Positions 55,240 to 64,000 of a DNA stretch of 64,000 nt are shown here, in pieces. Within the stretch, counting starts at the first letter, position 1. Every line of letters begins with the position of its first letter. The translations under genes and the position numbers were made by a program. Source of the stretch: Xanthostigma xanthostigma. Its lineage: Eukaryota; Arthropoda; Insecta; Raphidioptera; Raphidiidae. The notes below the pieces were generated by a model that saw only the letters and a list, made by a program, of their open reading frames with translations, was not told the origin of the DNA and did no database searches. The stretch spans positions 7,076,501 to 7,140,500 of the forward strand of contig OY754470.1 of assembly GCA_963575645.1 (NCBI GenBank), read 5' to 3'.

Positions 55240-55570
55240 CAAATCATCTTGATTTTACTGGCCTTTTTTGAAGGAGATTCAATTTTTTTATTTTTAACTT
55301 TTTAGTGTCTAATGAAACCGAAAAGCAACTCTCACGCCGACAACTACAACTTTTGCAATATTTCTTTATTTTTTGCTTATTTTCTAAAAAGTTGCTGAAG
55401 CGATTTTGCTAAAATTGACATGGAACTACTTTAAGACATACTCTATCGAGTATAATCAAATAAAAAAAGAATCATCGAAATCGATTCATAGCCGGTGAAG
55501 ATATCGACTGGTACACACACAAAAAAAATACAGTCGAACATATAACCCCTTCTTTTTTGAAGTCAGTTAA
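55240..55570 (-). repeat. Dispersed repeat 'CCGTCGATATCTTCGCCG', copy on minus strand
   Basis: CCGACAACTACAACTTTTGC, TTTTCTAAAAAGTTGCTGAA, TCATCGAAATCGATTCATAG and CCGGTGAAGATATCGAC. Ends with TTTTTTGAAGTCAGTTA. Confidence 0.7.
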
Positions 55571-55842
55571 AAATTACAAACACTCGAACTTTATAGTTCT
55601 TGAATTAACTATTATCATAGAAGTTAGAACCTCAACCGTCTATTATTAAAAATAATGTCTTATAAATTATAATATTAAATGTAAATATTAACATTACAGC
55701 GGACAATTCTATATAAACAATGGTATTTCACGATTATTTATAATTATTTTTAAGTTGAATTTATATTATATTATACAGGATAATTCAGAGTCCATAATAT
55801 TTCAAGGCTATAGACACTGTATATTTTAAAAGCTAGGTATAT
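55571..55842. other. No gene or repeat recognised
   Basis: AT-rich sequence. Confidence 0.4.
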
Positions 55843-55850
55843 GTTTAGTC

Positions 55851-56182
55851 CAGGGGTTGGTAACCTTTTGAGACGGGAAGAGCCAAAAGTTACAATTTAC
55901 AAAATTTCCCAGTTTTTAAAGAGCCAATAAATATTTTCGTTTCAGTATTATAGTATTTGCTTATATATGTATAATATAGATATATCCGAGGACGACACGT
56001 CGCGATGGGGGCTGTGCGGGTGAGACGCGAGTGGAAATGGCTGAGAGATAGACATGGTACTCAATCATGGATCGATTGAGCGATTTTTAAGGGTTTATAT
56101 AATAGTTTTTTGGAACTAGAGAGCCGCAACTTTACATCCAAAGAGCGCATGCGGCTTGCGAGCCGCAGGTTGCCGACCCCTG
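55851..56182. mobile_element. 332-bp hAT MITE with perfect 8-bp TSD
   Basis: Left end CAGGGGTTGGTAACC; reversed right end CAGGGGTCGGCAACC. GTTTAGTC flanks both sides (55843-55850, 56183-56190). CAGGGGT...-type ends with 8-bp duplication are characteristic of hAT elements. The interior has GAGAGCCGCAAC and GCGGCTTGCGAGCCGCAGG. No transposase. The perfect duplication suggests a relatively recent insertion. Confidence 0.92.
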
Positions 56183-56190
56183 GTTTAGTC

Positions 56191-56500
56191 TATTCTAAAC
56201 CCTCAAGAATATCTTGAAACATTCTGTATAATGTGTATACAGCTTCTTTATTGCACGTGGTTGAACTTTATTGTGATGCAATGTCTTTAATTGCATTCGC
56301 TTACTATTTTATCGACTTGCTGTCGAAGCTTGGATTTAATTGTAATAATTTTGACGTAGAAATGGGCTATTTTTCCAAAATATCAATGGCTTAGAAGTAA
56401 AGTATATCACAGTTTTTTTTACAATTATTTATTATGAATTTTCAAATTGTCTACCTAAAAATTAGGGAGCGCTCTTGAAATTACAAACTTTGCATAAGTG
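56191..56500. other. No gene or repeat recognised
   Basis: AT-rich sequence; no structure noticed. Confidence 0.4.
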
Positions 56501-56504
56501 ACAG

Positions 56505-56838
56505 TAAAAAAAGTGTGTGTGTGTGTCTGCTCCGACGCACGACTGGAGTTTACTCCTTAGATACGCTGTGTAATGTATTCCATCTCATTCTTTCGCACGT
56601 TAAATCCTACAGATATATATGCTTGTCTCTTTTGGATTCTGTCTCATTCTTCTGCACGTTCAGTCCTACAGATATATGTGTTTACTGTTTGTCTCTTTTG
56701 AAGCGGACGAGCGTAACGTCACACTTGAAGCGGTGGAGCGTAACGCCTCACCAATTGATTTTACTACTCATAAAATTTCCGTACCGGGCCTTATAACTCA
56801 AAATCGTTTCTTAAGGAGTAAACTCCAAAAACTATTCG
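56505..56838 (+). repeat. Dispersed repeat 'CTCCGACGCACGACTGG', copy 2
   Basis: Preceded by (GT)n at 56513. Contains the same blocks as 47155 plus a second TCTCATTCTTCTGCACGTTC block and AGCGTAACGTCACACTTGAA. The two overlapping frames of 82-93 codons arise from the repeat and have no domain. Confidence 0.7.
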
Positions 56839-57250
56839 AAGTCTTGACTGTATCCTTTAGAATATGAACTTTAGGTGTCAAAAAATGGCGTCGATTTCAC
56901 GGGAAATTGACATAAAGATATTGTAATGATCGTTTTACGTTAAAATAAAATGATTTCCTAAAAAAGTGGGTCGCACTGCATCGAGCATTACAGTATATCA
57001 TTTTTTTAAGAGGGACAGAGAAAGACTTTTACGGTAATGTAATAAATTGCCAAGTGGTAAACTGGTAACAGAGAAAACAACAGAAGGATCGGGCATTGGC
57101 CCTACGCTGTGTGTGTGTGTGTGTATCTTGTGGCATACAGGTGGGGCTTCGCTTGCATTCTTTACAACGTGCGCAACAGTTTAAGGTGATCGTGGAGCCC
57201 GAGGTGCTGTTCTCTTCTATAGCGTACGCCAGGAGCGTGGATCTTCTAAA
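56839..57250. other. (GT)n microsatellite and unrecognised GC-enriched DNA
   Basis: (TG)n lies at 57105-57123. 57125-57250 (GTGCGCAACAGTTTAAGGTG, GTGGAGCCCGAGGTGCTGTT) has coding-like composition and is open in one frame, VIVEPEVLFSSIAYARS, but no domain or splice evidence was recognised. Confidence 0.3.
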
Positions 57251-57254
57251 ATCT

Positions 57255-57445
57255 ATACAAATAAATAAAATTGAAGTGTCTTCTTTGCAACCTCAAAATA
57301 TCAGTTTTTTACTAAATGCGTATGAATGTATATACGGTATTTATAACAAATACTATATATTACACTACAAGGACCGAAAGTTTGATATTCTTGCACTGCG
57401 CGCCATGATGTCGTCGGCCCAAGGATATCAAACTTTCGGCCAGCG
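57255..57445. repeat. Repeat fragment with hairpin
   Basis: TCTATACAAATAAATAAAAT, then TGAAGTGTCTT, is a string I remember as a dispersed animal repeat. The hairpin at 57371-57441 pairs CCGAAAGTTTGATATTCTT with AAGGATATCAAACTTTCGG. The 138-codon frame at 57096-57512 runs across these pieces and is therefore unlikely to be a gene. Confidence 0.45.
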
Positions 57446-58007
57446 TGGTGTATACTATTTTCTTCATAACTCGGTCATAAGTAAACTTATTAAATACATT
57501 AATTATTATTAAAATAAACAGATAAATTCCAAGCAAGCAGCTTTGAGGTTATACGTAAAAATACGAATGACAGCTGTTCGCGACTATTAACTAAAATTTA
57601 ATAGGGTTGCTATGGAAACGACATAGAAACAACAGTTGATAGGTTATTTTTTTTTACTGCCGCCCGAACGTACGTACTTCCCGCAATCAATGTGTGTAAT
57701 CTCACCAATGCGTAAATGTTAGACTTTCTGCATTACAATTGATGCCGAAAGTAAGTACTTTCGATCGAGGTCTGAAGAAAATATGTATTATTTTTAATGT
57801 ACACGCCACTGGTTTGAATACAAATTAACGAATGATAGCCATGTGCTTGAATCTCTGGCAATTAGGTAGTTTCCCCAAATTACTAGACATTTATATTCGT
57901 GTCTTTTTTTTATTTTATTGAGTGACTGCATAGCGCATATAAAATTGAGAATTATTAACGTTCCCGTGTGGTCGTTTATTTCGCCTAATTAAATACAGAA
58001 ACTTTAC
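57446..58007. other. No gene or repeat recognised
   Basis: Unremarkable AT-rich DNA. Confidence 0.4.
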
Positions 58008-58545
58008 TCCAGGTGTACTATGCATTATTTCATAGTATCGTACAGTATGGCATAATATTCTGGGGCAATAGCACGCAAGCAAATAAAGTGTTCAAACTAC
58101 AAAAAAAGTGTATACGAATTATTGCCGGTGTACCTTATCGTGAACACTGTAAACCTCTATTTCAAAGTCTGAAAATACTTACGGTACAGGACCAATATAT
58201 TTTAGATATGTCATGAAAAATAATTATAATATGCTGTTTATAAACAATGTGTATAATCATAACTATATGACGCGCTATAAAAACAATATGAAGACTACGC
58301 AAGCTCATCTAAACATTTGTCGAGATGGGATTCGCAATGCAGCTTTGCGTATTTACAATAAAATCCCTATTAAAATTAGAACTGAAAAAATGTCCACTTT
58401 TAAACAATCTTTGAAAGAAAAACTTTTAATGTGTAACCTGTATAATGTAAATGATTTTATATTTTAATTTTTTAAACTCTTGACACTATTATGTTCCACT
58501 GGAATTTTCAAATAAAGATCATTATTATTATATTATTATTACTAT
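58008..58545 (+). pseudogene. Non-LTR retrotransposon 3' end (Jockey-type reverse transcriptase C-terminus)
   Basis: YYALFHSIVQYGIIFWGNST, then QANKVFKLQKKCIRIIAGV and PYREHCKPLFQSLKILTV, match the standard 'LYYALFHSHLSYGIILWGNSS..VFxLQKKAIRII.....REHCKPLFKxLxILT' block. The frame stops at 58214-58216. The following frame (from 58213) carries NNYNMLFINNVYNHNYMTRY..., ICRDGIRNAALRIYNKIPI and STFKQSLKEKLL...YNVNDF, the usual C-terminal continuation. So one frameshift separates the parts. A TATTATTATTA tail follows AATAAAGATCATTATT. It is 5'-truncated and differs in sequence from the LINE at 18407. Confidence 0.9.
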
Positions 58546-58656
58546 TGAAGAAATTTTGATAGGGAAGAGGCTTTCTTTTACTAATCTTAACTAAATAAAA
58601 ATGTAATTTTGAAATTATCGAGTTTTGGTTATCATTAATAAATATCAAAAGTTTTT

Positions 58657-58845
58657 CTTATGCCCATATTCACCGAACACTATTAAAGATAGAAGTTACT
58701 AATCTTGGAACAAATTTATTCGTTCGCATAAAATTTAATTTCAATTCACCAAGCAAAATATCAGGTAGAAAAATGAAAGGTTAAATATACACTGCACTAT
58801 ACTCCTTGCTCTTTTTGTTGAATATTTTGAATAAATAGCTACTAT
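58657..58845 (+). repeat. Dispersed repeat 'CCCATATTCACCGAACA', copy 4 (partial)
   Basis: TTATGCCCATATTCACCGAA, AGTTACTAATCTTGGAACAA, CACCAAGCAAAATATCAGG and ACTCCTTGCTCTTTTTGTTG; the downstream half is missing. Confidence 0.7.
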
Positions 58846-58928
58846 TTATATCTTGATTTTTTGACATCTTATTTCTTATGCGGTAGACGCAACTATTCAT
58901 CTGCAAACTTGCATTCGGCGTTCATAAC

Positions 58929-59273
58929 TAGAGCTGTAAAAGTAACGAGAAATTGTGTAACCGTATGTATTAGTTACTTTTAAAGAACCAGTACCCGTTA
59001 CTTTCGTATCGTTACGTTACTCGTTACTTTTCATACGACATACAATCGTGTACTAACAGTATCAAGCATGTAGCATCGCATCGAGGCGCGTCGCATACGT
59101 GATACGGTATGACTTCGTTCGTATAACGTATAACCGCATCAAACGAGTCGAACTGACATGGATACAACAGATGCGAGTAACGAAATGAATTTGTAAGTAA
59201 CGATTCGTTACTTCGAGTCAGACGATGTACCCGTCACTCAGTAAAGAATGATACGGTTTGTTATACAGCTCTA
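58929..59273. mobile_element. 345-bp hAT-type MITE
   Basis: Ends TAGAGCTGTAAAAGTAACG and CGGTTTGTTATACAGCTCTA, with flanks TTCATAAC (58921-58928) and TTTATAAC (59274-59281), 7 of 8 identical. The interior is full of GTTACTTT/AGTAACGA words in both orientations and CG-rich strings (GCATCGAGGCGCGTCGCATA). No coding. Confidence 0.8.
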
Positions 59274-59281
59274 TTTATAAC

Positions 59282-59744
59282 AAACGATTTCAGTTTGTTG
59301 TGATGACTATTTTTTCGTAAGGCGTTAGTAAAACAGATGTTATGGGAATTTTATAAAATACAAATTGTATTTGATAAATGCGCATATGTATAACATACAC
59401 ATTCGTAAAAAAAACAACAAAAAATGGTACAACAACGGCCTTGAAGTTTTGCTGACCTTTTGCCTTTATTTGTTAAATTATTTGAGAAGACTCTCCACAT
59501 GCTCATAAAACAGGATTATATCAAATCTTGCTAGCGTAAAATGATAATGCGATGCACATTTTTTGTGTCTAATATAGCAAACAAACAAAACTGGTTGTTT
59601 TTTTATTGGTTACGAATTTTGCATGGTTGATTAATGCACTTCAAGACATAAAGGACCCCGCACAAACCTTACGGATTTTGGTTCTCGGTTAAATTGGTCA
59701 AAAATAATTTTATTTTATAGTTTAAAGGTCACTAAGATTTTTCA
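59282..59744. other. No gene or repeat recognised
   Basis: AT-rich sequence; no structure noticed. Confidence 0.4.
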
Positions 59745-60018
59745 AACAAATAAAATTGTAGACCAATTTTTTTCAGACTATAGGTATATTGACAAAAATA
59801 AAATTATAAATCAATATTACAAAAGATGACGTTTATATATACTAATTTTTTTTATATTTTTTAGATTATTTCTGAAGAAGATCTAAATCCGGATCGAAAC
59901 GTCATCTTGTGTAATATTGATTTATAATTTTATTTTTGTCAATATATTGTCCGAAAAAAATTGGTCGACAATTGTATTTATTTGAAGAGTTCTATTCAGA
60001 CGGTTAATCAAAGATTTG
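59745..60018. mobile_element. Foldback element of the hammerhead-like family
   Basis: Left arm CAAATAAAATTGTAGACCAA to AAAAGATGACGTTT, where it is interrupted. Right arm ATTTATAATTTTATTTTTGTC to GGTCGACAATTGTATTTATT. The plus-strand module at 59872-59904 reads CTGAAGA, A, GATC...GGATC, GAAA, C, GTC. The flank TTGAAGAGTTCTATTCAGAC, then GGTTAATCAAAGATTTG, recurs at 5888-5925. Confidence 0.8.
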
Positions 60019-60239
60019 TCACTAAGATTTACTAAGAAAATGTGTCCATGGGCGCATAGCCTAAAAACCAATAGATTTTTAGCTACAAATATGTTTAGTG
60101 AGATTTTAGATATAGGGATATCCATTGAAGTCACAATCTTAAAAAATCCTAAAGAATTTAATCATATTATTTAGAATAAATAATATAACTGATTGTTAAA
60201 TAAATTGATTTGTTGTAACCTTTGGTATAAGAATTTTTT
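60019..60239. other. No gene or repeat recognised
   Basis: AT-rich; the 70-codon minus frame at 59922-60134 starts in unannotated DNA and ends inside the foldback. Confidence 0.4.
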
Positions 60240-60640
60240 GTTATTAACCAATTTCTATCCGTCGATATCTTCGCCGGCTGTGAAACGATTTTGATGATTC
60301 TTTTTTTATTCGATAGAGTATGTCTCAGAGTCGGGTTCATATAAATGTTAGCAAAATCGGCTCAGCCACTTTTTAGAAAATTAACAAAAATCAAAAAAAT
60401 ATTGCAAAAGTTGTAGTTGTTGGCGTAAACGTTGCTCTTCGGTTTCATTCTTTCTTTTTGTAAAAAAAATTAAGCCTCCTTCAAGAAAGGATCACAAAAA
60501 AGTGTAAAATAACAAAGTGTTGAGGGCGGTGCCTTTTAATAAGTTTTATGTAGTCCCACCTCAAAACTTTGTTATTTAACACTTTTTAGTGACCCTTTTA
60601 TGAAGGCAGCTGAATTTTTTTTTAAAAAGTTTTTTTTTGA
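60240..60640 (+). repeat. Dispersed repeat 'CCGTCGATATCTTCGCCG', copy with foldback
   Basis: TCCGTCGATATCTTCGCCGG, AAAATCGGCTCAGCCACTTT, GTAGTTGTTGGCGTAAACGT. Foldback 60478-60605 pairs CCTTCAAGAAAGGATCAC, TGTAAAATAACAAAGTGTTG with the inverse. Same architecture as 20220-20720. Confidence 0.7.
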
Positions 60641-60758
60641 ATATCAATTCAAACATTCTGTCAGTACCTGTGCGAAAATTTTCAATAAACATTATTTTCT
60701 GTTAAATCTTCCGTTTGAAATAGTCGTATATTCCGAGTTATTATTTTTTAATTTACAG

Positions 60759-60845
60759 GACGGCGACTTGCTACAGGCAGTGATGCTTTTTGCAAAAGTC
60801 GGCAAACGAACTGTCGCATATGACAAGTTCAGTAGGCTGAACTGA
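60759..60845 (+). CDS. Candidate terminal coding exon, unknown protein
   Basis: Preceded by TTATTTTTTAATTTACAG, a good splice acceptor. The exon then reads DGDLLQAVMLFAKVGKRT followed by VAYDKFSRLN and TGA, 28 residues in phase 0. Codons use G and C in third positions more than the surroundings (GAC GGC GAC TTG CTA CAG GCA GTG). AATAAA lies at 60898-60903, a plausible poly(A) signal. The frame stays open upstream of the acceptor to 60600, but that part is Phe/Lys-rich intron-like sequence and includes repeat DNA. I do not recognise the protein. Earlier exons would lie further upstream, perhaps outside the window. A chance resemblance cannot be excluded. Confidence 0.4.
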   Translation, partial: DGDLLQAVMLFAKVGKRTVAYDKFSRLN

Positions 60846-60897
60846 ATAGCTCTAAGTGGAAACCATTCAATGAATTCAAATTAATACTCAACTTTCA

Positions 60898-60903
60898 AAT
60901 AAA
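60898..60903 (+). promoter_or_regulatory. AATAAA, possible poly(A) signal
   Basis: AATAAA 53 bases after the stop of the candidate exon. The motif is common in AT-rich DNA; only its position gives it weight. Confidence 0.3.
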
Positions 60904-60954
60904 ACCTGTGTGATAGAGAGAATTTATACGCGATTCACATCAAGTTTTGGTTAA

Positions 60955-61834
60955 GGACGTAGTCTGGTGTTCGGGTTTTGAAAAAACGAATTTTTTTTTT
61001 ACATTTTTAGTAAGTATAATATATTGAGAAAATACTGTAAAAATTTTAGACCGAAATATTAAATATTTACAAAGCTACAGCATATAGTCGAGAGCAGCAA
61101 CGGTCTTACGGTAAGACTCTTACCTCAATTGTTATCACGTCACCCTTATACTCTCGCAGAGTAGAGCAAACAAATTAGCAGAAAACGATGCCTTTGAAGA
61201 AACGGAAGGTTTAATAGCTGATTAGTGTAAATATTCATTTTTATTTTTTTGTAAGAAATCTGAAATTAAAACTTTAGGTAAACGCGTTTTTTCTCAAAAC
61301 TACGTTTTTCTAAGCGGCGCGGGTGATTGAAACAATTGTATACAACCGATTGTTTTCAGTTTTGCACAGGGTATTCTACACAACAATAGCTCCGTCCGGT
61401 ACTAGAATTACTTAATTATATAAATTATTTCTATTTTTTTTACCCGATTTTCAACGATAAAATCACGATTTTCTCGTTGTTTTTTTTTTTTTTAAAAACC
61501 CGCCATTTTGTTATTTATCAATAAAAATGCTTATTTCTAGTACGGGATAGAGCCACAAGCCTACGAAACAATAATCAATTTAATTTTTATAATTCCAATG
61601 ACTCCAAGTGACGTTATCACCCGCGCTACCCACCTACCTTCATTTAAAGTTGTCCACTTTAGGTTACAAAAACAATTATAAAATGGCGTAAAATTAAGCA
61701 AAAAAAATTTTTTTTCTTAGTTTACGATGTCAGTAAAAACATGTAACAAAATTGAAAACATCGTACATTATTTTGATATTAAAAAAAATTCTGAAATAAC
61801 GGTTGAAAACGAGCCTGAACATAGGACTACGTCC
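60955..61834. mobile_element. 880-bp TTAA-flanked non-autonomous element
   Basis: TTAA at 60951-60954 and 61835-61838. The ends GGACGTAGTCTGGTGTTC and, reversed, GGACGTAGTCCTATGTTC are inverted repeats. Internal symmetry includes CTCCGTCCGGTACTAGAA near 61390 against TTCTAGTACGGGATAGAGC near 61537. TTAA flanks suggest piggyBac-type mobilisation. The ends differ from the 26439 element, so this is another family. The 103-codon frame at 61727-62038 runs over its right edge and is not a gene of the element. Confidence 0.75.
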
Positions 61835-61838
61835 TTAA

Positions 61839-62689
61839 ATGATAATATTTGGTTATATAATTTTTTCAATAAGATTTTCTTATTTTCCAAAAAAAATGAT
61901 TTAATAATATTGATTTTAATTTTACACTTCAGTGAGAAAAATCGCTCCAGTTTTGTTCGGTCGTTGCATAATTTTCAAAATATTTTATACTTTGTGGAAA
62001 TGCCAATTAATTTTTCAATATGCTATATATCTTTGTAACATCTGTGAATATAATTTGGCACCGTCTTTCAGTGTTGAAATAATGAAAACATGGAACTATG
62101 GCCGTCTCAAATTTAATTATGCATTAAAACAGATAAATAACTTATGGATATCATTAATATGACCAATAAGTAACAATCGCGTTGATTTACTGTAGAAATA
62201 TTGTAAGAAATTTGACCTTTAATATTTTGCGACCCGGATCACTCGAATTTGGCTTTGAATATAATCCGATCAACCAAAGAAAGTCTTTCCAAAGGATCCA
62301 TAGTTTAGGGAAAGCGGCATGAAAACAAACAAATGATTTGTAGCTAATAATATGTGTTCCTAGTGCATTGTGATATTAACCCAGACGTATTTGAATGTTA
62401 ACCTAAAGCGTTTCTTATGCAATATCTAGCTGTGACAATGCGGGGTCCTGCTTCATTGATGAAATAATTCTGAGATAAAATAAAATAATAATAATCATTA
62501 TTATTATGGAAGTCAATGGAATTTTAAGATCACTTTAATAACTTTTTTATGGACGCCTGATACTAAGTTTAGGCTTAGACTCTTAGAGGTTAAGAAACAA
62601 TTATTACCTAAATAAATGGCTTATTTATAGAATTAAATGGCTGGTACAGAGGGGGCATTGGTATGTTGGTATAAATGCCTGATTATGAA
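61839..62689. other. No gene recognised
   Basis: An ATAATAATAATCATTATTATTAT palindromic microsatellite lies near 62485. The rest is unremarkable. Confidence 0.4.
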
Positions 62690-63042
62690 TTTTAAGCATA
62701 TATCTATTAATTAACTATATGAATCATTGTCTATCTACTCAATGTGCGGTGAGTGAACGCAACAAAGCGTATCGAAAATATATCTGCGTCTCTTTCTTCG
62801 ATGTAATTCCCTGATTTCTCCAATGATATACTTTGTCTTTTTCTATGACGTTAACATGGGCGTACCTAGCTTTGGGCCCAGGAGGGGGCAAATTAGAAAT
62901 TTCTTAAGCCGGGTCCGCCGTGCTTGTTTTGCCCCCCTGGATACGCCAATGCTTACGGCTTAAAAAAAGACAGAAATATATCTTTGCACCCTAATGGTTC
63001 GATTGCGATTTTATTCCTATGCTCGGTATAGAATAAAAGTAT
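62690..63042. repeat. Dispersed repeat 'TGCGGTGAGTG', copy 3, with 95-bp foldback
   Basis: Very similar to 42040-42445, including the nested foldback at 62855-62951 (CATGGGCGTACCTAGC ... GGATACGCCAATG). An internal deletion near TTGGTTGATATACTTGC distinguishes it. Confidence 0.8.
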
Positions 63043-63460
63043 ATGATTTTAAGTCATCAGTAAAAAAATAACCAAAATCGATTAATTTTATCGTTAAAAT
63101 TAATTAACGATAAATGCAAATGTGCGAGTTTGAATCGAGGCGACTCGAGAGAAAATCGAACGCGAACTGGCTATAGGAAATGTCTCGCGGGTGTATAACG
63201 GCCTTGTGCCCGTACGCGATGAGCACAGTAGCGGCGGTCGGTGGGGGGAACGTACACAGTGTTGGGGCGGAGAGATCATAATATATATTGGGTTCACCTG
63301 ACCCTGGAGGCACTGATGTCCGTGCTTTGTATTTCTATACATATGTGTAGTGGTCGTGCCCCACATGTTGCGCATACCAACTAAGGATGGGTGACAAATT
63401 GACTAACCAAACAGTGTTGACTCATTTCTAAGTACATTGAACGTTTGACCTTATACTGTA
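63043..63460. other. GC-enriched unique segment
   Basis: 63110-63370 is clearly GC-richer than average (GAGGCGACTCGAGAGAAAAT, AGCGGCGGTCGGTGGGGGGA) and matches no repeat in the window. Open frames of 69-91 codons on the minus strand show no domain. It might be a regulatory region, exon or foreign repeat; nothing decides. Confidence 0.25.
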
Positions 63461-63463
63461 GGA

Positions 63464-63775
63464 CAGGGGTCACCACCGACCTATTTTATGCGGACCAAGA
63501 AGAATCTAAGAATATCAATATGAAAATTTGTGGTAATTCGGAAGTTCTCGGTCTAGAATTTTGGATAAAATTTGTGTGTGGCAATAAATACCCAGATCTA
63601 AAAAAAATAGCTCTGAAACTTTGTAAAATGTTTGGATCAAAATATAATTGTAAAGCGGCGTTCCCAAAGACGAACTTTATTAAAAATATATTTTGATCTC
63701 GTCTTACCGATGAGCATCTTCAGGATTTAATGGCAATAGCTTGCACCAACTAAACTGCAGATAGATTGTTCAGAG
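63464..63775 (+). pseudogene. hAT transposase remnant (C-terminal dimerisation region)
   Basis: The plus frame reads VLGLEFWIKFVCGNKYPDLK, then KIALKLCKMFGSKYNCKAAF, FIKNIF, a TGA at 63694-63696, and SRLTDEHLQDLMAIACTN before a TAA. This matches the hATC block '...YPxLxxLALxxLxIFGSTYxCExAFSxMxxIKxKxRSRLTDEHLxDLxxLA' of hAT transposases and their domesticated relatives (GTF2IRD2/ZBED5/SCAND3 type). The internal stop and Glu-Ser changes at the usual CExAFS site (here CKAAFP) mark it as dead. CAGGGGTCACCA at 63464, just before, resembles a hAT terminus, suggesting an internally deleted copy. Confidence 0.8.
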
Positions 63776-63857
63776 TAAAAAAAATGTCATTTTTCGCATT
63801 AATATTACGTACTTACTTTGTTATTTTTTAATTAGATGTATCCTTAATAAAAAAAGA
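63776..63857. other. Gap between hAT remnant and next repeat
   Basis: AT-rich; no right-hand hAT terminus could be identified. Confidence 0.4.
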
Positions 63858-64000
63858 CGGGTTGCACTCCGGGAGTGCCGCGGAAGTGAAAACCTAGATG
63901 TACTTAAACTAAATTTCGCTAGTAGCAATATAAGTTACATGCAGTGCAAAAAATTATATAAGCTTTGACAAAACATTAAGAGATGTCGCTATGCATCCAG
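63858..64000. mobile_element. Left end of the GCACTCCGGGAGTGCC element, second copy
   Basis: GTTGCACTCCGGGAGTGCCG, CGGAAGTGAAAAC as at 3301. The element continues towards the window edge; its extent is unknown. Confidence 0.55.

Noticed and set aside
57096..57512. 138-codon frame as a gene
   Set aside because: It begins in a (TG)n tract and runs through a dispersed-repeat string and a hairpin. No domain was recognised.

Overview
This window looks like TE-dense, AT-rich intergenic or intronic DNA from an insect, most probably a lepidopteran. The best taxonomic clue is a group of Helitron-type elements. They start TCTATACTAATA or similar, end in a CCCGG/CCGGG hairpin followed by CGGGACCGCTAG, and sit between A and T. 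To my knowledge that family style is characteristic of moths and butterflies. I worked by eye with no database search, so family names rest on termini, target-site duplications (TSDs) and short protein motifs.

I see no intact host gene in 64 kb. The only good candidate for host coding sequence is a small terminal exon at 60759-60845, with a splice acceptor, 28 codons, a stop, and AATAAA 53 bp after it. Protein traces otherwise belong to decayed transposons: three 3' ends of non-LTR retrotransposons (18.4-19.1 kb, 22.0-22.3 kb on the minus strand, 58.0-58.5 kb), a possible reverse-transcriptase scrap at 35.7 kb, and a hAT transposase C-terminus with an internal stop at 63.5 kb.

Layout. 0-8 kb: foldback elements, a composite inverted-repeat block (3-3.6 kb), a perfect 93-bp palindrome (5.8 kb), a SINE piece (6.7 kb) and a 300-bp tandem duplication (8.2-8.7 kb). 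8.7-20 kb: a pogo-like MITE with another MITE inside it, a 660-bp family also found at 53-55 kb, twin hairpins at 12 kb, a foldback with a hammerhead-like core (13.4-13.7 kb), a Helitron and a LINE. 20-30 kb: an R1/I-like LINE with its TSD, a Helitron split by a hAT-type MITE, a SINE split by a TTAA-flanked element, and a tandem hammerhead-like foldback. 30-42 kb: further foldbacks, a 135-bp minisatellite that stays open in one frame, nested inverted repeats and a Helitron. 42-52 kb: a Helitron cluster of at least three families, several end to end. 52-64 kb: a tandem duplication, a large inverted pair of one repeat family, two hAT-type MITEs with 8-bp TSDs, a LINE, another hammerhead-like foldback, the candidate exon, a second TTAA element and the hAT remnant.

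The signal I find most worth following: three otherwise different foldback families share a module shaped like a hammerhead ribozyme. It reads (C/U)UGANNA, one extra base, a stem-loop, then GAAA and a GUC-type site. Stem I pairing is good in two families and poor in the third. Other notable points are Helitrons carrying a tRNA-Ile-like cassette that other copies lack, and two nested insertions whose paralogous empty sites lie in the same window.
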